Assembly (NCBI RefSeq): GCF_028274965.1
Contig: NZ_JAQCNO010000068.1
Location: 1 to 50,391, forward strand
Direction of reading: 5' to 3'
Origin: Natronomonas sp.
GTDB taxonomy: Archaea; Halobacteriota; Halobacteria; Halobacteriales; Haloarculaceae
Length of the DNA stretch: 50,391 bases
Made by a program: the position numbers and the translations under genes. Under the pieces are notes generated by a model. It saw only the letters and a list, made by a program, of their open reading frames with translations, made no database searches and was not told where the DNA came from. Positions 23,718 through 32,370 of this stretch are shown here, piece by piece (the first letter of the stretch is position 1; each line of letters begins with the position of its first letter).

Positions 23718-25033
23718 CAGTGGTCGTGATCGTGGGCGTGGCCGTCCGATCCGCCGGCAACGAGCGTTTCGGCGTCGCCGTCGATCATGTCCATGTTCTT
23801 CAGGTTGTCCCGCTCCTCGAAGCCCTCGACGGCGTCGAGGAGGTCCTGTTGTGTCAGCGTGGTCCGCTCTTCTGTCAGCGCGTCGAGGACCGCCTCCCGC
23901 AACACGAGTCGGAGGTCGCTGCCGGTCAGCCCCTCCGTCGCCGAGGCGAGGGCGTCGGGATCGAACCCGTCGATCTCCATGCGTCTGGTGACGATCCGGA
24001 GGATGTCGGCGCGCATCTGCCCGTCCGGTTTCGGGAAGTTGACGATCTCGTCGAAGCGCCGCCAGGCGGCCGCGTCGAGTTGGTTCGGGTGGTTCGTCGC
24101 GCCGATGAGCAACACGTCGTCCTGTATCAGCGAGATCTCGTCGATGCTCTTCAGCAGCGTGTTCACCGCGCGCTTGATGGCCGCGTGTTCGTCCGACGAG
24201 CGGGTCTTGGCGACGAAGTCGAACTCGTCCATAAAGAGGATACACGGCGAGAGCCGCTTTGCGATCTCGAAGGTCTTGTCGACGTTTTTCGCCGTCTCGC
24301 CGAGGTACTGGCTCGTGATCATCGACAGTTTGACCTCGACGAAGGGGAGATCGAGGTCCTGGGCGAGCGCGCGGGCGACGGAGGTCTTGCCGGTGCCGGG
24401 CGGCCCGACGAACAGCAGTTTGCCGATCTCCCTGAGGCCGATCTCGGCGAGGTAATCACGGTGTTCGATCGCCTTGACGACCTTGTGGATCTCGTTTTCC
24501 TGATCGGTCGTCAACACGAGGTCCTCAAGGGTCATCTCGATCTCCTCGGGCGCCCTGATCTCGACGAGATCGAGCATCTCCTCTTCATCCTCGTCGAACA
24601 TCTCCTCCAAGAGCGAGTCGATCCAGACGCGGTCGGCGTGGATCGGGCGGTTCTTCTCGCGGGCGTCCTCGTAGTCGACGCCGGCGTCCTCGCCGAACGC
24701 GTGTGCGAGCGTCGGATTGGCCCGGAGCCGGTCGTGTGAGGCCCGCTCGAGGAACCACGATTCGGCCATGCCGCGGTCGCTGAACTCGATCTTCCCCGAA
24801 AAGTCGTCCCGGTCGGTGAACATCAGTCCCGAAACGGCCTCCCACGGTCGGTCGACGCCGGTCGCGGCGGCGGCGGTGTTCGTCGTCGTCGTCAGCGGCC
24901 GTTCGACCTCGCCGTCCTCCCAGAAGACGCGGCGGTACTTCGGCGGGAGATCGCGCTCGTCGAGATCGCGGGTCTCGGTGTAGATGGCCGCAGTCAACAG
25001 AAACTCAACGATATCGAGTTCGGGGCTGCTCAT
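23717..25033 (-). CDS. AAA-family ATPase
   Basis: A 438-residue AAA ATPase. The N-terminal ~170 residues are specific to this haloarchaeal group and unrecognised. The ATPase core has Walker A GPPGTGKT (210-217), Walker B CILFMDE (264-270), a sensor-1 GATNHPNQLD near 311-320 and RRFD with Arg325/Arg326. It ends in DGHAHDHDH, a histidine-rich tail that may bind metal. Overall it resembles the CDC48/proteasomal-type classical AAA clade with one domain. It overlaps the PhnP-like hydrolase by one base. Function is unknown; co-operation with the hydrolase is inferred from the overlap. Confidence 0.88.
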   Translation of the reverse strand: MSSPELDIVEFLLTAAIYTETRDLDERDLPPKYRRVFWEDGEVERPLTTTTNTAAAATGVDRPWEAVSGLMFTDRDDFSGKIEFSDRGMAESWFLERASHDRLRANPTLAHAFGEDAGVDYEDAREKNRPIHADRVWIDSLLEEMFDEDEEEMLDLVEIRAPEEIEMTLEDLVLTTDQENEIHKVVKAIEHRDYLAEIGLREIGKLLFVGPPGTGKTSVARALAQDLDLPFVEVKLSMITSQYLGETAKNVDKTFEIAKRLSPCILFMDEFDFVAKTRSSDEHAAIKRAVNTLLKSIDEISLIQDDVLLIGATNHPNQLDAAAWRRFDEIVNFPKPDGQMRADILRIVTRRMEIDGFDPDALASATEGLTGSDLRLVLREAVLDALTEERTTLTQQDLLDAVEGFEERDNLKNMDMIDGDAETLVAGGSDGHAHDHDH

Positions 25034-25058
25034 TCCCCGGATTTTTGACGCGGCGGCG

Positions 25059-25068
25059 GTATAAGCCC
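25059..25068 (-). promoter_or_regulatory. TATA-like element of the AAA/PhnP-like unit
   Basis: GGCTTATACC on the minus strand, about 30 nt before the ATG at 25033. Confidence 0.5.
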
Positions 25069-25132
25069 GTCGGAACCGCCGCCCTCGGAGAGCGCGGCGC
25101 GGCCGCACAGGGGTCGGGGTCACACCGAAGTC

Positions 25133-25140
25133 GGTTTATC
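25133..25140 (+). promoter_or_regulatory. TATA-like element of rnz
   Basis: GGTTTATC centred 26 nt before the rnz ATG; consistent with a leaderless transcript divergent from the AAA unit. Confidence 0.55.
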
Positions 25141-25162
25141 CGCGTCGCCGCTGTGTCCCGGT

Positions 25163-26095
25163 ATGTCGATCCGCGTGACGTTCCTGGGGACGGGCGGGGC
25201 CGTACCGACGACCCGGCGGAACACGAGTGCGGTGTTCTGCCGGCGCGAGGGCGATCGGCTGCTGTTCGACTGCGGCGAGGGGACCCAACGACAGATGATG
25301 CGTTTCGGGACCGGGTTCGCCGTGTCGCACGTCTTCGTGACGCATCTCCACGGCGATCACACCCTCGGGCTGCCCGGGCTGCTCCAGACGATGGCGTTCA
25401 ACGACCGGGAGTCGCCGCTTTCGATCCACACGCCGCCGGGGACGAAACCGGAGCTCAAGCGGCTGTTGGACGGGGCCGTCGGGCGGCCGTCGTTCCCGCT
25501 TTCGGTCCGGGAGGTCGGCGACGGCGACGTGGCGCTCGATCGCCCCGGGTACGAGGTCCGCGGGTTCGAGACCGACCACGACACCCGGTCGGTCGGGTAC
25601 GCTCTGATCGAGGACGAGCGGAAGGGTCGCTTCGACCGCGAGCGCGCCGAGGAGCTCGGCGTCCCGGTCGGCCCGAAGTTCCAGACGCTTCACGCCGGCG
25701 AGGCGGTCGAACTCTCCGACGGGACCGTCGTCGAACCCGAGCAGGTCGTCGGCGACCCCCGGCCCGGGCGGCGGATCGTCTACACCGGCGACACGCGGCC
25801 CAGCGAGCGAACCGAGGCCGTCGCGGAGGGGGCGGACCTGTTGATCCACGACGGGACCTTCGCCGACGACAACCGCGGCCGGGCCGAGCGGACGGCGCAC
25901 TCGACGGCCGGCGAGGCGGCCGCCCTCGCCGAGCGCGCCGGGGTTAGGCGGGTCGCGCTCGTCCACGTCTCCTCGCGGTACGCCACCGACGCCGCGCGCT
26001 TAGAGCGGGAGGCCCGCGAGCGGTTCGGCGGCGATCGGGCCTTCGTGCCCGACGACGGCGACGCGGTCTCGGTGCCGTATCCGGACGCCGAGTAA
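25163..26095 (+). CDS. rnz: Ribonuclease Z
   Basis: A 310-residue tRNase Z that removes 3' trailers from tRNA precursors. The MBL motif is THLHGDHTLGLPG with His61, His63, Asp65 and His66; the N-terminal FLGTGGAVPTTRRNTS and FDCGEGTQRQM blocks, the YTGDTRPSE block and the C-terminal HVSSRY are as in RNase Z. The exosite arm (ERKGRFDRERAEELGVPVGPKFQTL) is present. Length is standard for short-form archaeal enzymes. Confidence 0.97.
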   Translation: MSIRVTFLGTGGAVPTTRRNTSAVFCRREGDRLLFDCGEGTQRQMMRFGTGFAVSHVFVTHLHGDHTLGLPGLLQTMAFNDRESPLSIHTPPGTKPELKRLLDGAVGRPSFPLSVREVGDGDVALDRPGYEVRGFETDHDTRSVGYALIEDERKGRFDRERAEELGVPVGPKFQTLHAGEAVELSDGTVVEPEQVVGDPRPGRRIVYTGDTRPSERTEAVAEGADLLIHDGTFADDNRGRAERTAHSTAGEAAALAERAGVRRVALVHVSSRYATDAARLEREARERFGGDRAFVPDDGDAVSVPYPDAE

Positions 26096-26130
26096 CGTCG
26101 GCGTCGGCTAGGCGGCGACCCGCCGGGGGG

Positions 26131-26583
26131 CTATTCGGCCGCCTCGCGCCGGCGGTACATCCCGAGTGCGACCCACTCGATGACCGCCTCGTCCTCTTGG
26201 TTGTAGCCGACGAGTTTCGTCCGGACGTGGCCCATCTCCGGGCGGCTCTCCGAGGGCCGCTTGTCGAGGATTTCGACGGACACCCGGAGCGTGTCCCCCG
26301 GGTGGACGGGGTGTTTCCAGCGAAGGTCCTCGACGCCGCGCGCACCCATCGACGCCTCGTCGAGAAAGCCGTCGACGAGCAGTCGCATACACATCGAGGC
26401 GGTGTGCCACCCCGAGGCGGCGAGCGAGCCGAATATCGACTCCTCGGCGGCCGCCTCGTCGGTGTGAAACGGCTGTGGGTCGTACCGCTCGGCGAACTCG
26501 GTGAGCTCCGCTTTCGTGACCTCGTAGCGGCCCTCGAGTTCGTGGACCGCCCCGACATCGATGTCTTCGAAGTAACGCGTCAT
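26131..26583 (-). CDS. MaoC-family (R)-specific dehydratase/hydratase
   Basis: A 150-residue hot-dog-fold MaoC-like protein. The hydratase-2 signature is visible: YDPQPFHTDEAAA with Asp35 and His40, followed by FGSLAASGWHTASMCMRL and the RWKHPVHPGDTL strand. Such enzymes hydrate enoyl-CoA, and haloarchaea use them in polyhydroxyalkanoate or fatty-acyl metabolism; no phaC or similar partner is adjacent. The ATG at 26583 gives the standard N-terminus; longer in-frame readings run into the divergent hisB promoter. Confidence 0.88.
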   Translation of the reverse strand: MTRYFEDIDVGAVHELEGRYEVTKAELTEFAERYDPQPFHTDEAAAEESIFGSLAASGWHTASMCMRLLVDGFLDEASMGARGVEDLRWKHPVHPGDTLRVSVEILDKRPSESRPEMGHVRTKLVGYNQEDEAVIEWVALGMYRRREAAE

Positions 26584-26663
26584 CGCCGAAACGTCGACAG
26601 CGGGGATCAAAAACCCGTAGCATCGCCGCGTCCCGGGCGCCGGTCGCCCGGGTCTCGGGGACA

Positions 26664-26675
26664 GTATACATATAC
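26664..26675 (+). promoter_or_regulatory. TATA box of hisB
   Basis: GTATACATATAC, an AT-rich palindrome centred 26 nt before the hisB ATG, in a 112-bp divergent gap with the MaoC gene. Confidence 0.65.
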
Positions 26676-26695
26676 CGTCGTCCAGAGGTACCGGT

Positions 26696-27283
26696 ATGGG
26701 AGACCGAACGGCGGCCCGGAGCCGGGAGACGGCCGAGACGGAGATCGAGGTGACGCTCGATCTCGACGGCGACGGCGACAGCACCGTCGACACCGGGATC
26801 GGCTTTTTCGACCACATGCTCGAGGCGTTCGCGAAACACGGGCTGTTCGATCTCACCGTCCGCTGTGACGGCGACCTCGGGATCGACGACCACCACACCG
26901 TCGAGGACGTCGCGATCGCGCTCGGGGCGGCCTTCGAGGAGGCCCTCGGCGACAAGCGCGGGATCGTCCGCTACGCCGACCGGGCGGTGCCGCTCGACGA
27001 GGCCGTCGCCGAGGTCGTCGTCGACGTCTCGGGGCGCCCGCGGTTCTACTTCGAGGGGGCGTTCTCTCAGCCCGCGGTCGGAGGGTTCACAAGCGACATG
27101 GCGCGGCACTTCCTTGAGTCGCTCGCGTTGAACGCCGGGGTGACGCTGCACGCCGACCTCGACGGCGAGAACGCCCACCACGAGATCGAGGCGCTGTTCA
27201 AGGCCCTGGCGCGGGGGCTCGACGACGCGACCGCGATCGACGAGCGCCGGAGCGACACGCCGAGCACGAAAGGCGAACTCTGA
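26696..27283 (+). CDS. hisB: Imidazoleglycerol-phosphate dehydratase
   Basis: A 195-residue HisB catalysing the dehydration of imidazoleglycerol phosphate in histidine synthesis. Mn-binding signatures are [41 protein letters not shown] and [14 protein letters not shown], all in the usual order, and the chain ends [10 protein letters not shown] as in other family members. It stands alone here; hisE is in the same window but 16 kb away, which agrees with the scattered his genes of haloarchaea. Confidence 0.97.
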   Translation: MGDRTAARSRETAETEIEVTLDLDGDGDSTVDTGIGFFDHMLEAFAKHGLFDLTVRCDGDLGIDDHHTVEDVAIALGAAFEEALGDKRGIVRYADRAVPLDEAVAEVVVDVSGRPRFYFEGAFSQPAVGGFTSDMARHFLESLALNAGVTLHADLDGENAHHEIEALFKALARGLDDATAIDERRSDTPSTKGEL

Positions 27284-27323
27284 GCCCGCTCGCGCCGGGA
27301 CTGCCCTCGGACACGGCGTCGGG

Positions 27324-28475
27324 CTACTCGACGGTGAACTCGATCGCCGCGCCCTGCCCGAAGCCGACACACTCGGTCGCGAGTCCGCGGTCGGCGCCGC
27401 GTTTGTGCATCTCGTGGATCAGCGTCACGGGCAGGCGCGCCCCGGTCGCCCCGAGGGGGTGACCGATGGCGATCGCGCCGCCGTTGACGTTGTAGATGTC
27501 GTTGTCGAACCCGAGTTGGTCCCGGCAGTAGACGCACTGCGAGGCGAAGGCCTCGTTGAGTTCGACAAGGTCGTAGTCGTCCGCGGTCGTCCCGGAGCGC
27601 TCGAAGAGCTCCTCGCAGGCCGGGATCGGGCCGATCCCCATGACCTCGGGTTCGACGCCGGCGACGGCGTTGTTGCCGATCTCGGCGATCTCCCCGAGCC
27701 CGTGGGCCTCGGCGAACGACCGGGACGTGACGAGCAGCGCGGCGGCCCCGTCGGTCATCTGAGAGGCGTTTCCGGGGGTCACGGTGCCGTCGGATTTGAA
27801 CACCGTCGGGAGCTCGGCGAGCGTCTCGGCGGTCGTGCCGGGGCGGAGCCCCTCGTCCGTTTCGACGGTGATCGCCTCGCCGTCGTCGTCGTGGCCCTCG
27901 ATCGGCACGATCTCGTCGTCGAAGCGGCCCGCCTCGGTGGCCCCGACGGCGCGCTGTTGGGACTGGGCGGCGAACTCGTCTTGGGTCCGGCGGCTCACGT
28001 CGTAGCGCTCTGCGACCTCCTCTGCGGTCATGCCCATCTGGAGGGCCGCGACGTTGTGGTGGTCGTTGAGCCCGGCGTGGATCTCGCTGTTTTCGCCCAT
28101 CGGGACCCGCGACATCGACTCGACGCCGCCGGCGATGACGCAGTCGCGTTGCCCGGCGCGGATCGCGTCGGCGGCGTTGATAACCGCCTCGGCCGAGGAC
28201 GCACACCAGCGGTTGATCGTCGCCGCCGGGGTGTCCTCGCCCAGCTCCGACATCAGCGCGATGACGCGGGCCATGTTGTTGCCCTGCTCGCTGCGCTGCT
28301 GTGCACAGCCCCACTTGAGGTCGTCGACGTCCTCGCCGGTGAGGCCGGTCTCCTCGAGGATGCGGTCGATGAGCGGCGTCGAGAGGTCCTCGGGGCGGAC
28401 GTCGGCGAAGACGCCGCCCTCCTTGCCGAACGGGGTTCGGTACGCCTTCACGACGACCGGGGTGTTGTTGCTCAT
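27324..28475 (-). CDS. Thiolase (acetyl-CoA C-acyltransferase)
   Basis: A 383-residue thiolase. The acyl-enzyme Cys91 is in INRWCASSAEAV, His339 in GHPLGATGAR, and the second catalytic Cys369 in TECVGFGQG, so all three residues of the active site are kept. It either condenses acetyl-CoA (for mevalonate or polymer synthesis) or cleaves 3-ketoacyl-CoA (beta-oxidation); sequence alone does not decide. The ATG at 28475 is preferred to one 14 codons upstream because a TATA-like box sits at the proper distance from it. The acidic surface is typical of halophiles. Confidence 0.93.
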   Translation of the reverse strand: MSNNTPVVVKAYRTPFGKEGGVFADVRPEDLSTPLIDRILEETGLTGEDVDDLKWGCAQQRSEQGNNMARVIALMSELGEDTPAATINRWCASSAEAVINAADAIRAGQRDCVIAGGVESMSRVPMGENSEIHAGLNDHHNVAALQMGMTAEEVAERYDVSRRTQDEFAAQSQQRAVGATEAGRFDDEIVPIEGHDDDGEAITVETDEGLRPGTTAETLAELPTVFKSDGTVTPGNASQMTDGAAALLVTSRSFAEAHGLGEIAEIGNNAVAGVEPEVMGIGPIPACEELFERSGTTADDYDLVELNEAFASQCVYCRDQLGFDNDIYNVNGGAIAIGHPLGATGARLPVTLIHEMHKRGADRGLATECVGFGQGAAIEFTVE

Positions 28476-28499
28476 GCGTTCGCGTCCACGGTCCCCCGC

Positions 28500-28507
28500 G
28501 TTAAACC
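28500..28507 (-). promoter_or_regulatory. TATA-like element of the thiolase gene
   Basis: GGTTTAAC on the minus strand, centred 28 nt before the ATG at 28475; it lies within the longer possible coding reading, which argues against that reading. Confidence 0.5.
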
Positions 28508-28579
28508 TGTTACCCACGCGATCGTCGCCTGTAAGGCGAACCGCGCTCGCGGCCGTCGGCTGTTAATCCGGCCGGCGCG

Positions 28580-30496
28580 TCAGGCCAAAAAGACGTGCCG
28601 CGGCCTGTCGACGAGGACCTCCCGGCCCCACTGGACGGTCTCTCTGAACGCGTCCGAGCGGAAGAAGGCCATCGCGTCCTCGCGGTCGCGCCACTGGCTG
28701 GCGATGAACATGTCGTTCGGCTCGGTCTCGTTCGTCATCAGGCGCGTCTCGAGGTGTCCGTCCATCTCCGCGAGCAGTCCGCCGACGTCGTCGAAGGTGT
28801 CGACGAACTCCTCGCGGTACGCCGGGTCGACGGTGTAGAACATGCCCATGGTGCCGAAGTCGCTGCCCTCGCCGGCGCGGGCGACGACGCCGGGGAGCTC
28901 CGAGAGGAACGTTCCGGCGGTGTCGGCGGCGCCTTTCGTGTCCCAAAGCGAGACGACCGCCGAGCGGTCGCCGGCGTGTTCGTCGGCGTAGACGGCGGAT
29001 TTGACGTGGGTGTCGTAGTGATCGAAGCGCTCCCGCAGCTCCCCGAGGTCCGCCGAGAGCCGATCGGGGTCGGCCTCCGAGTACAGCACCATGGCGTAGA
29101 CGTCCTCGCCGTGGGGTTGACCGGCGTAGATGTCCAGGTCCGCGAGTTCGCCCCGGATGTCGTCGTCGCCGTCCGTGCCGTGGGTTTCGGCGGCGTCGTC
29201 TGTATCTTCGTCGGTATCGGCCCCGCTGTCGGTCCCCGCGGCGTCAAGCGCCGCGCCGACGCCGGACTCGACGCCCGGGAGATCGTTCAGGAATCCGGAG
29301 GCGGTGTTCGCGGCGCGCTCGTTTCGCCACAGAGAGACGACGGCGGTCCTGCCGCCGTCGGCCCGGACCACCGTCGTCACGTGCGTGTCGTAGTGGTCGA
29401 AGTTGCCCCGGAGCCCGTCGACCTCGTCGCTCAGCAGGCCGGCCTCGGCCGTCGACAAAAAGAGGAGGCCGTACCCCGCCTCGGGGAACTCCGCGGCGTC
29501 GACGCCGAACCGGCCGAGCCGACCCGAGAGCGTCTCGGCGTCGACCTCCTCGTGGGCCGGGCCGCCGGTGTCGGGTCGGCCGGTGGACCCGCCCGCCTTG
29601 GAGGCCGTCGAGGCGTCGTCTGTGCCGTCGGTGCTATCGGTGCCGTCGGTGCCGTCGGTATCGGCCTCGCCCCCGGCCGACCCCGCCGGGGCGTCGGCCC
29701 CGGATCGGTCCGTCGGCACCGTCTCGCCGGCAAAGACGGCGGGCAGATCCGACGGCGGAAACTGCCGGCCGACGTAGAAGGGGCCGAACTCGGCGAACTT
29801 CGAGGTGGAGGGGTCGAACCGCATCTCGGAGAGGAGGTGTTTGATCTCGGTCGGGTCGTCGGCGAAAAGCGTCACGCCCCACTCGTAGTCGTCGAACCCG
29901 ACGCTACCGGTGATGATCTGGCTGACCGACCCGGCGTACTCGCGCCCGATCTCGCCGTGGGCCGACATGTGCTCTTTGCGCTCCTCGAAGGGGAGGTCGT
30001 ACCAGTTGTACTCGGGGTCGCGGCGCTTGTCCATCGGGTAAAAACAGACGTGTTCGGCGTCGGGGACCGTCGGGTAGATCCGCTGTTGCATGTAGTTCCG
30101 CGTCCCCGCGTCCTCGACGGCGTCGATGCCGTCGGCGAGGTCCTCGTGCATGTATCCGGAGACCTCGGTGACGGAGACGTACGACGACGCCCGCTCCGTG
30201 AACCCGGCGAGGGCGGTCGACTCGAAGCGGCGTTCGATGCGATCGAGGTCCCCGAGCGTCGGGCGGAGGTGCAGAATCATGAGGTCCGCCTTGTGCCCGA
30301 CGACGGTGAACACCGTCGAGGCGCCCTCGTCGCTGTCGGTCACCTCGGCGTGCGATCGGAGGTGCTCGACGCCCTCCTCGAGGGCGCGTTCGCGCTCGCG
30401 TTCGGTCGCCGCCCGCCACGCGTCCCAGTCGATCTCCCGAAGGTCGTGCAACGCGTACCATCCCTCCTCGGTACCCGGCGCTTGTCGCTGTTTCAT
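28580..30496 (-). CDS. pitA: HemQ/chlorite dismutase-like and ABM-domain fusion (PitA type), enlarged
   Basis: A 638-residue fusion. Residues 1-245 are a HemQ-like (coproheme decarboxylase/chlorite dismutase superfamily) domain with FYPMDKRRDPEYNWYDL (152-168), His180 in MSAHGEIGREY as likely axial heme ligand, and SVGFDDYEWGVTLF. An acidic Thr/Asp/Gly linker (270-320) follows. Then come two similar modules (341-410 and 466-537), each with FDHYDTHV, AVVSLW and FLxxLPGV, split by a second acidic linker, and finally an antibiotic-biosynthesis-monooxygenase-like domain (548-638). A haloarchaeal protein of this fusion type is known as PitA; I recall one middle module there, so the doubling and the long linkers look unusual. 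Heme maturation is inferred. Confidence 0.9.
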   Translation of the reverse strand: MKQRQAPGTEEGWYALHDLREIDWDAWRAATERERERALEEGVEHLRSHAEVTDSDEGASTVFTVVGHKADLMILHLRPTLGDLDRIERRFESTALAGFTERASSYVSVTEVSGYMHEDLADGIDAVEDAGTRNYMQQRIYPTVPDAEHVCFYPMDKRRDPEYNWYDLPFEERKEHMSAHGEIGREYAGSVSQIITGSVGFDDYEWGVTLFADDPTEIKHLLSEMRFDPSTSKFAEFGPFYVGRQFPPSDLPAVFAGETVPTDRSGADAPAGSAGGEADTDGTDGTDSTDGTDDASTASKAGGSTGRPDTGGPAHEEVDAETLSGRLGRFGVDAAEFPEAGYGLLFLSTAEAGLLSDEVDGLRGNFDHYDTHVTTVVRADGGRTAVVSLWRNERAANTASGFLNDLPGVESGVGAALDAAGTDSGADTDEDTDDAAETHGTDGDDDIRGELADLDIYAGQPHGEDVYAMVLYSEADPDRLSADLGELRERFDHYDTHVKSAVYADEHAGDRSAVVSLWDTKGAADTAGTFLSELPGVVARAGEGSDFGTMGMFYTVDPAYREEFVDTFDDVGGLLAEMDGHLETRLMTNETEPNDMFIASQWRDREDAMAFFRSDAFRETVQWGREVLVDRPRHVFLA

Positions 30497-30546
30497 ACCG
30501 CGATCGTTCGGTTCCCGGCGTAATGTGGGTTTTGTATCGCCGGGGC

Positions 30547-32319
30547 TCACCCCGAGAGCCACGGCACGAAGAGGAGTCCGAGCAGGCTCAGTATCATCGT
30601 CAGGCTGATCGTCGCCGCGATGGCGCTGGCCGTCAGCCCGCTCGTCTCGATCGGGAGCCGACCGAGCGTCGCCTCGACGCCCGACCGGAGGATGTGTCCG
30701 CCGTCGAGGGGGTACGACGGGATGCAGTTGAAGATGCCGAGGTTGATGTTGACCCACCCGGTCCAAAAGAGGACGTTGACGAGGCCGAACACGACGCCGG
30801 CCCCGAGCGGCCCGGACACGGAGTAGAAGTCGGTCACGTCGCCGTTGAACCCGGCGAAGTTGTAGCCGGCGGTCGGGTCGACGACGTTCATGAACGGCAG
30901 CACCAACGCGGCGAACGTCCGGGAGACGAAGGTCGTCACGGGGCCGTCGCCCCAGCCGGTCCCGCCGAGCATCGCGTAGTAGCGGTCGGCTGGGTACGTG
31001 TCGATGCCGAAGTCGTCGACGACGACGCCGCTCGTTCCGCGCTGGATCCCGCCGACGCCGAGGAAGCCGTGGTCGTCCTCGGGGTGTTCGGCGAGCGTGA
31101 CCTCGTAGGCCGCCCGCTCGCCGCTCCAGGGGTCCCCGCCCCCGTCGCTCCGGTAGGTCACGACCTCGACGGTGTCGCCGGGGTCGGTGTCGGCCAGGAC
31201 GGCCGAGAGCGCCTCGGGGGTCGGTGTCCGCTCGCCGCCGACGCTGTGGACGATGGTCGGCGAGTCGGGTGCGCCGGCGGCCCCGAGGGGCTGATCCGCC
31301 GGCACCGTGCTCGCGAACGCGCCGACGGGGAACCGGACCGTTCCGTTGTCGACCCCGAGTTCGACGACCTCCCGGCCCTCGAGGGCGCTCTGGAGGTCCG
31401 ATTCGGTGAACACCGCGTCGCCGTCGACAGAGCGGATCTCGGTCCCGGTCGAGAGGGGGCCGTCGACGACGGCGCGGGTAACGATGAGGCTCCGTTCGAC
31501 GGTGACGGCCCCGCCCTCCTTGCGCTCGATCGTCACCTCCCTGTCGGCGTCGGCCAGGGCGGCCCGAAAGGACGATTCGCTGTCGACCGTCTCGCCGTCG
31601 ACGCCGACGAGGACGTCGCCGCGATCGATGCCGGCGTCCTCGGCGGCCGACCCCGGCAGCACGCCGCCGATCGCGATCCCGGGGGCGACGGTGACGAAGC
31701 TGGTGACGATCCCGAAAAGCAGCGCGAAACAGACCGCGGTCACGAGGAAGTTGTTCGTGACGCCGGCGGCGAACATCCGGGTCTTGCCCCCGCGGTCGGC
31801 GGCCTGTTGGCTGTCCTCGTCGGGCTGGACGAACGCCCCCATGGGGATGAACGCCAACAGCGCGACCCCCATGGAGTCGATCTCGATGTTCTCGACGCGG
31901 CACAGCAGGCCGTGGCCGCCCTCGTGGACGACCAGCCCGACGAGCAGGCCGACGACGATGTCGACGGCCGCCGCCAGCGGGAGAAACCGGTTGACGCCGG
32001 GGATCACGAGGGCGTCCTGCGGGCGGACGGACGCGGCCGTCTGGGGCTCGGAGACCGTGCTGATCGCCGAGAGGAGGACAACGAAAAACGACCCGATCAT
32101 GATGACGAGGGCGATCCCGACGCCGAAGTTGCCCCAGGCGCGCCAGAGGCGCTTGGGCGCCGCGAGCCGGTCGAGAAACGCCCGCCCCCGCTTCGTGTGC
32201 ACGGTGACGATCGGCCCCGACACCTTGACCGCCGCCGGCAACAGCCCCCGGGCGTTGAGCGTCATCGTCGCGGCGGTGTAGAGAAGGACGCCGATCGCGA
32301 CCCAAAGCAGCGTGTTCAT
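30547..32319 (-). CDS. Site-2 protease family (M50) metalloprotease with PDZ regions
   Basis: A 590-residue intramembrane metalloprotease. The zinc motif HEGGH is at 132-136 inside a hydrophobic segment, and the second ligand is in PLDGGH (Asp539) near the C-terminus; the FAAGVTNN motif follows the first metal motif as in eukaryote-like S2P. Between lie two PDZ-like regions (about 205-275 and 300-400: GSAAEDAGIDRGDVLVGVDGETV). It should cleave membrane-bound regulatory proteins, target unknown. It is the larger of two different M50 proteases here and lies 51 bp upstream of the PitA-like gene on the same strand. Confidence 0.93.
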   Translation of the reverse strand: MNTLLWVAIGVLLYTAATMTLNARGLLPAAVKVSGPIVTVHTKRGRAFLDRLAAPKRLWRAWGNFGVGIALVIMIGSFFVVLLSAISTVSEPQTAASVRPQDALVIPGVNRFLPLAAAVDIVVGLLVGLVVHEGGHGLLCRVENIEIDSMGVALLAFIPMGAFVQPDEDSQQAADRGGKTRMFAAGVTNNFLVTAVCFALLFGIVTSFVTVAPGIAIGGVLPGSAAEDAGIDRGDVLVGVDGETVDSESSFRAALADADREVTIERKEGGAVTVERSLIVTRAVVDGPLSTGTEIRSVDGDAVFTESDLQSALEGREVVELGVDNGTVRFPVGAFASTVPADQPLGAAGAPDSPTIVHSVGGERTPTPEALSAVLADTDPGDTVEVVTYRSDGGGDPWSGERAAYEVTLAEHPEDDHGFLGVGGIQRGTSGVVVDDFGIDTYPADRYYAMLGGTGWGDGPVTTFVSRTFAALVLPFMNVVDPTAGYNFAGFNGDVTDFYSVSGPLGAGVVFGLVNVLFWTGWVNINLGIFNCIPSYPLDGGHILRSGVEATLGRLPIETSGLTASAIAATISLTMILSLLGLLFVPWLSG

Positions 32320-32370
32320 CAGGTGTTCGTACGGCGTCGCGTACTGATAGGAATTATCATACCGGCGCCG

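Noticed and set aside
28580-32305. A 1241-codon minus-strand open frame that would fuse the PitA-like protein to a long arginine/glycine-rich upstream part
   Set aside because: The upstream part is an out-of-frame shadow of the site-2 protease gene; real PitA homology starts at the ATG at 30496.
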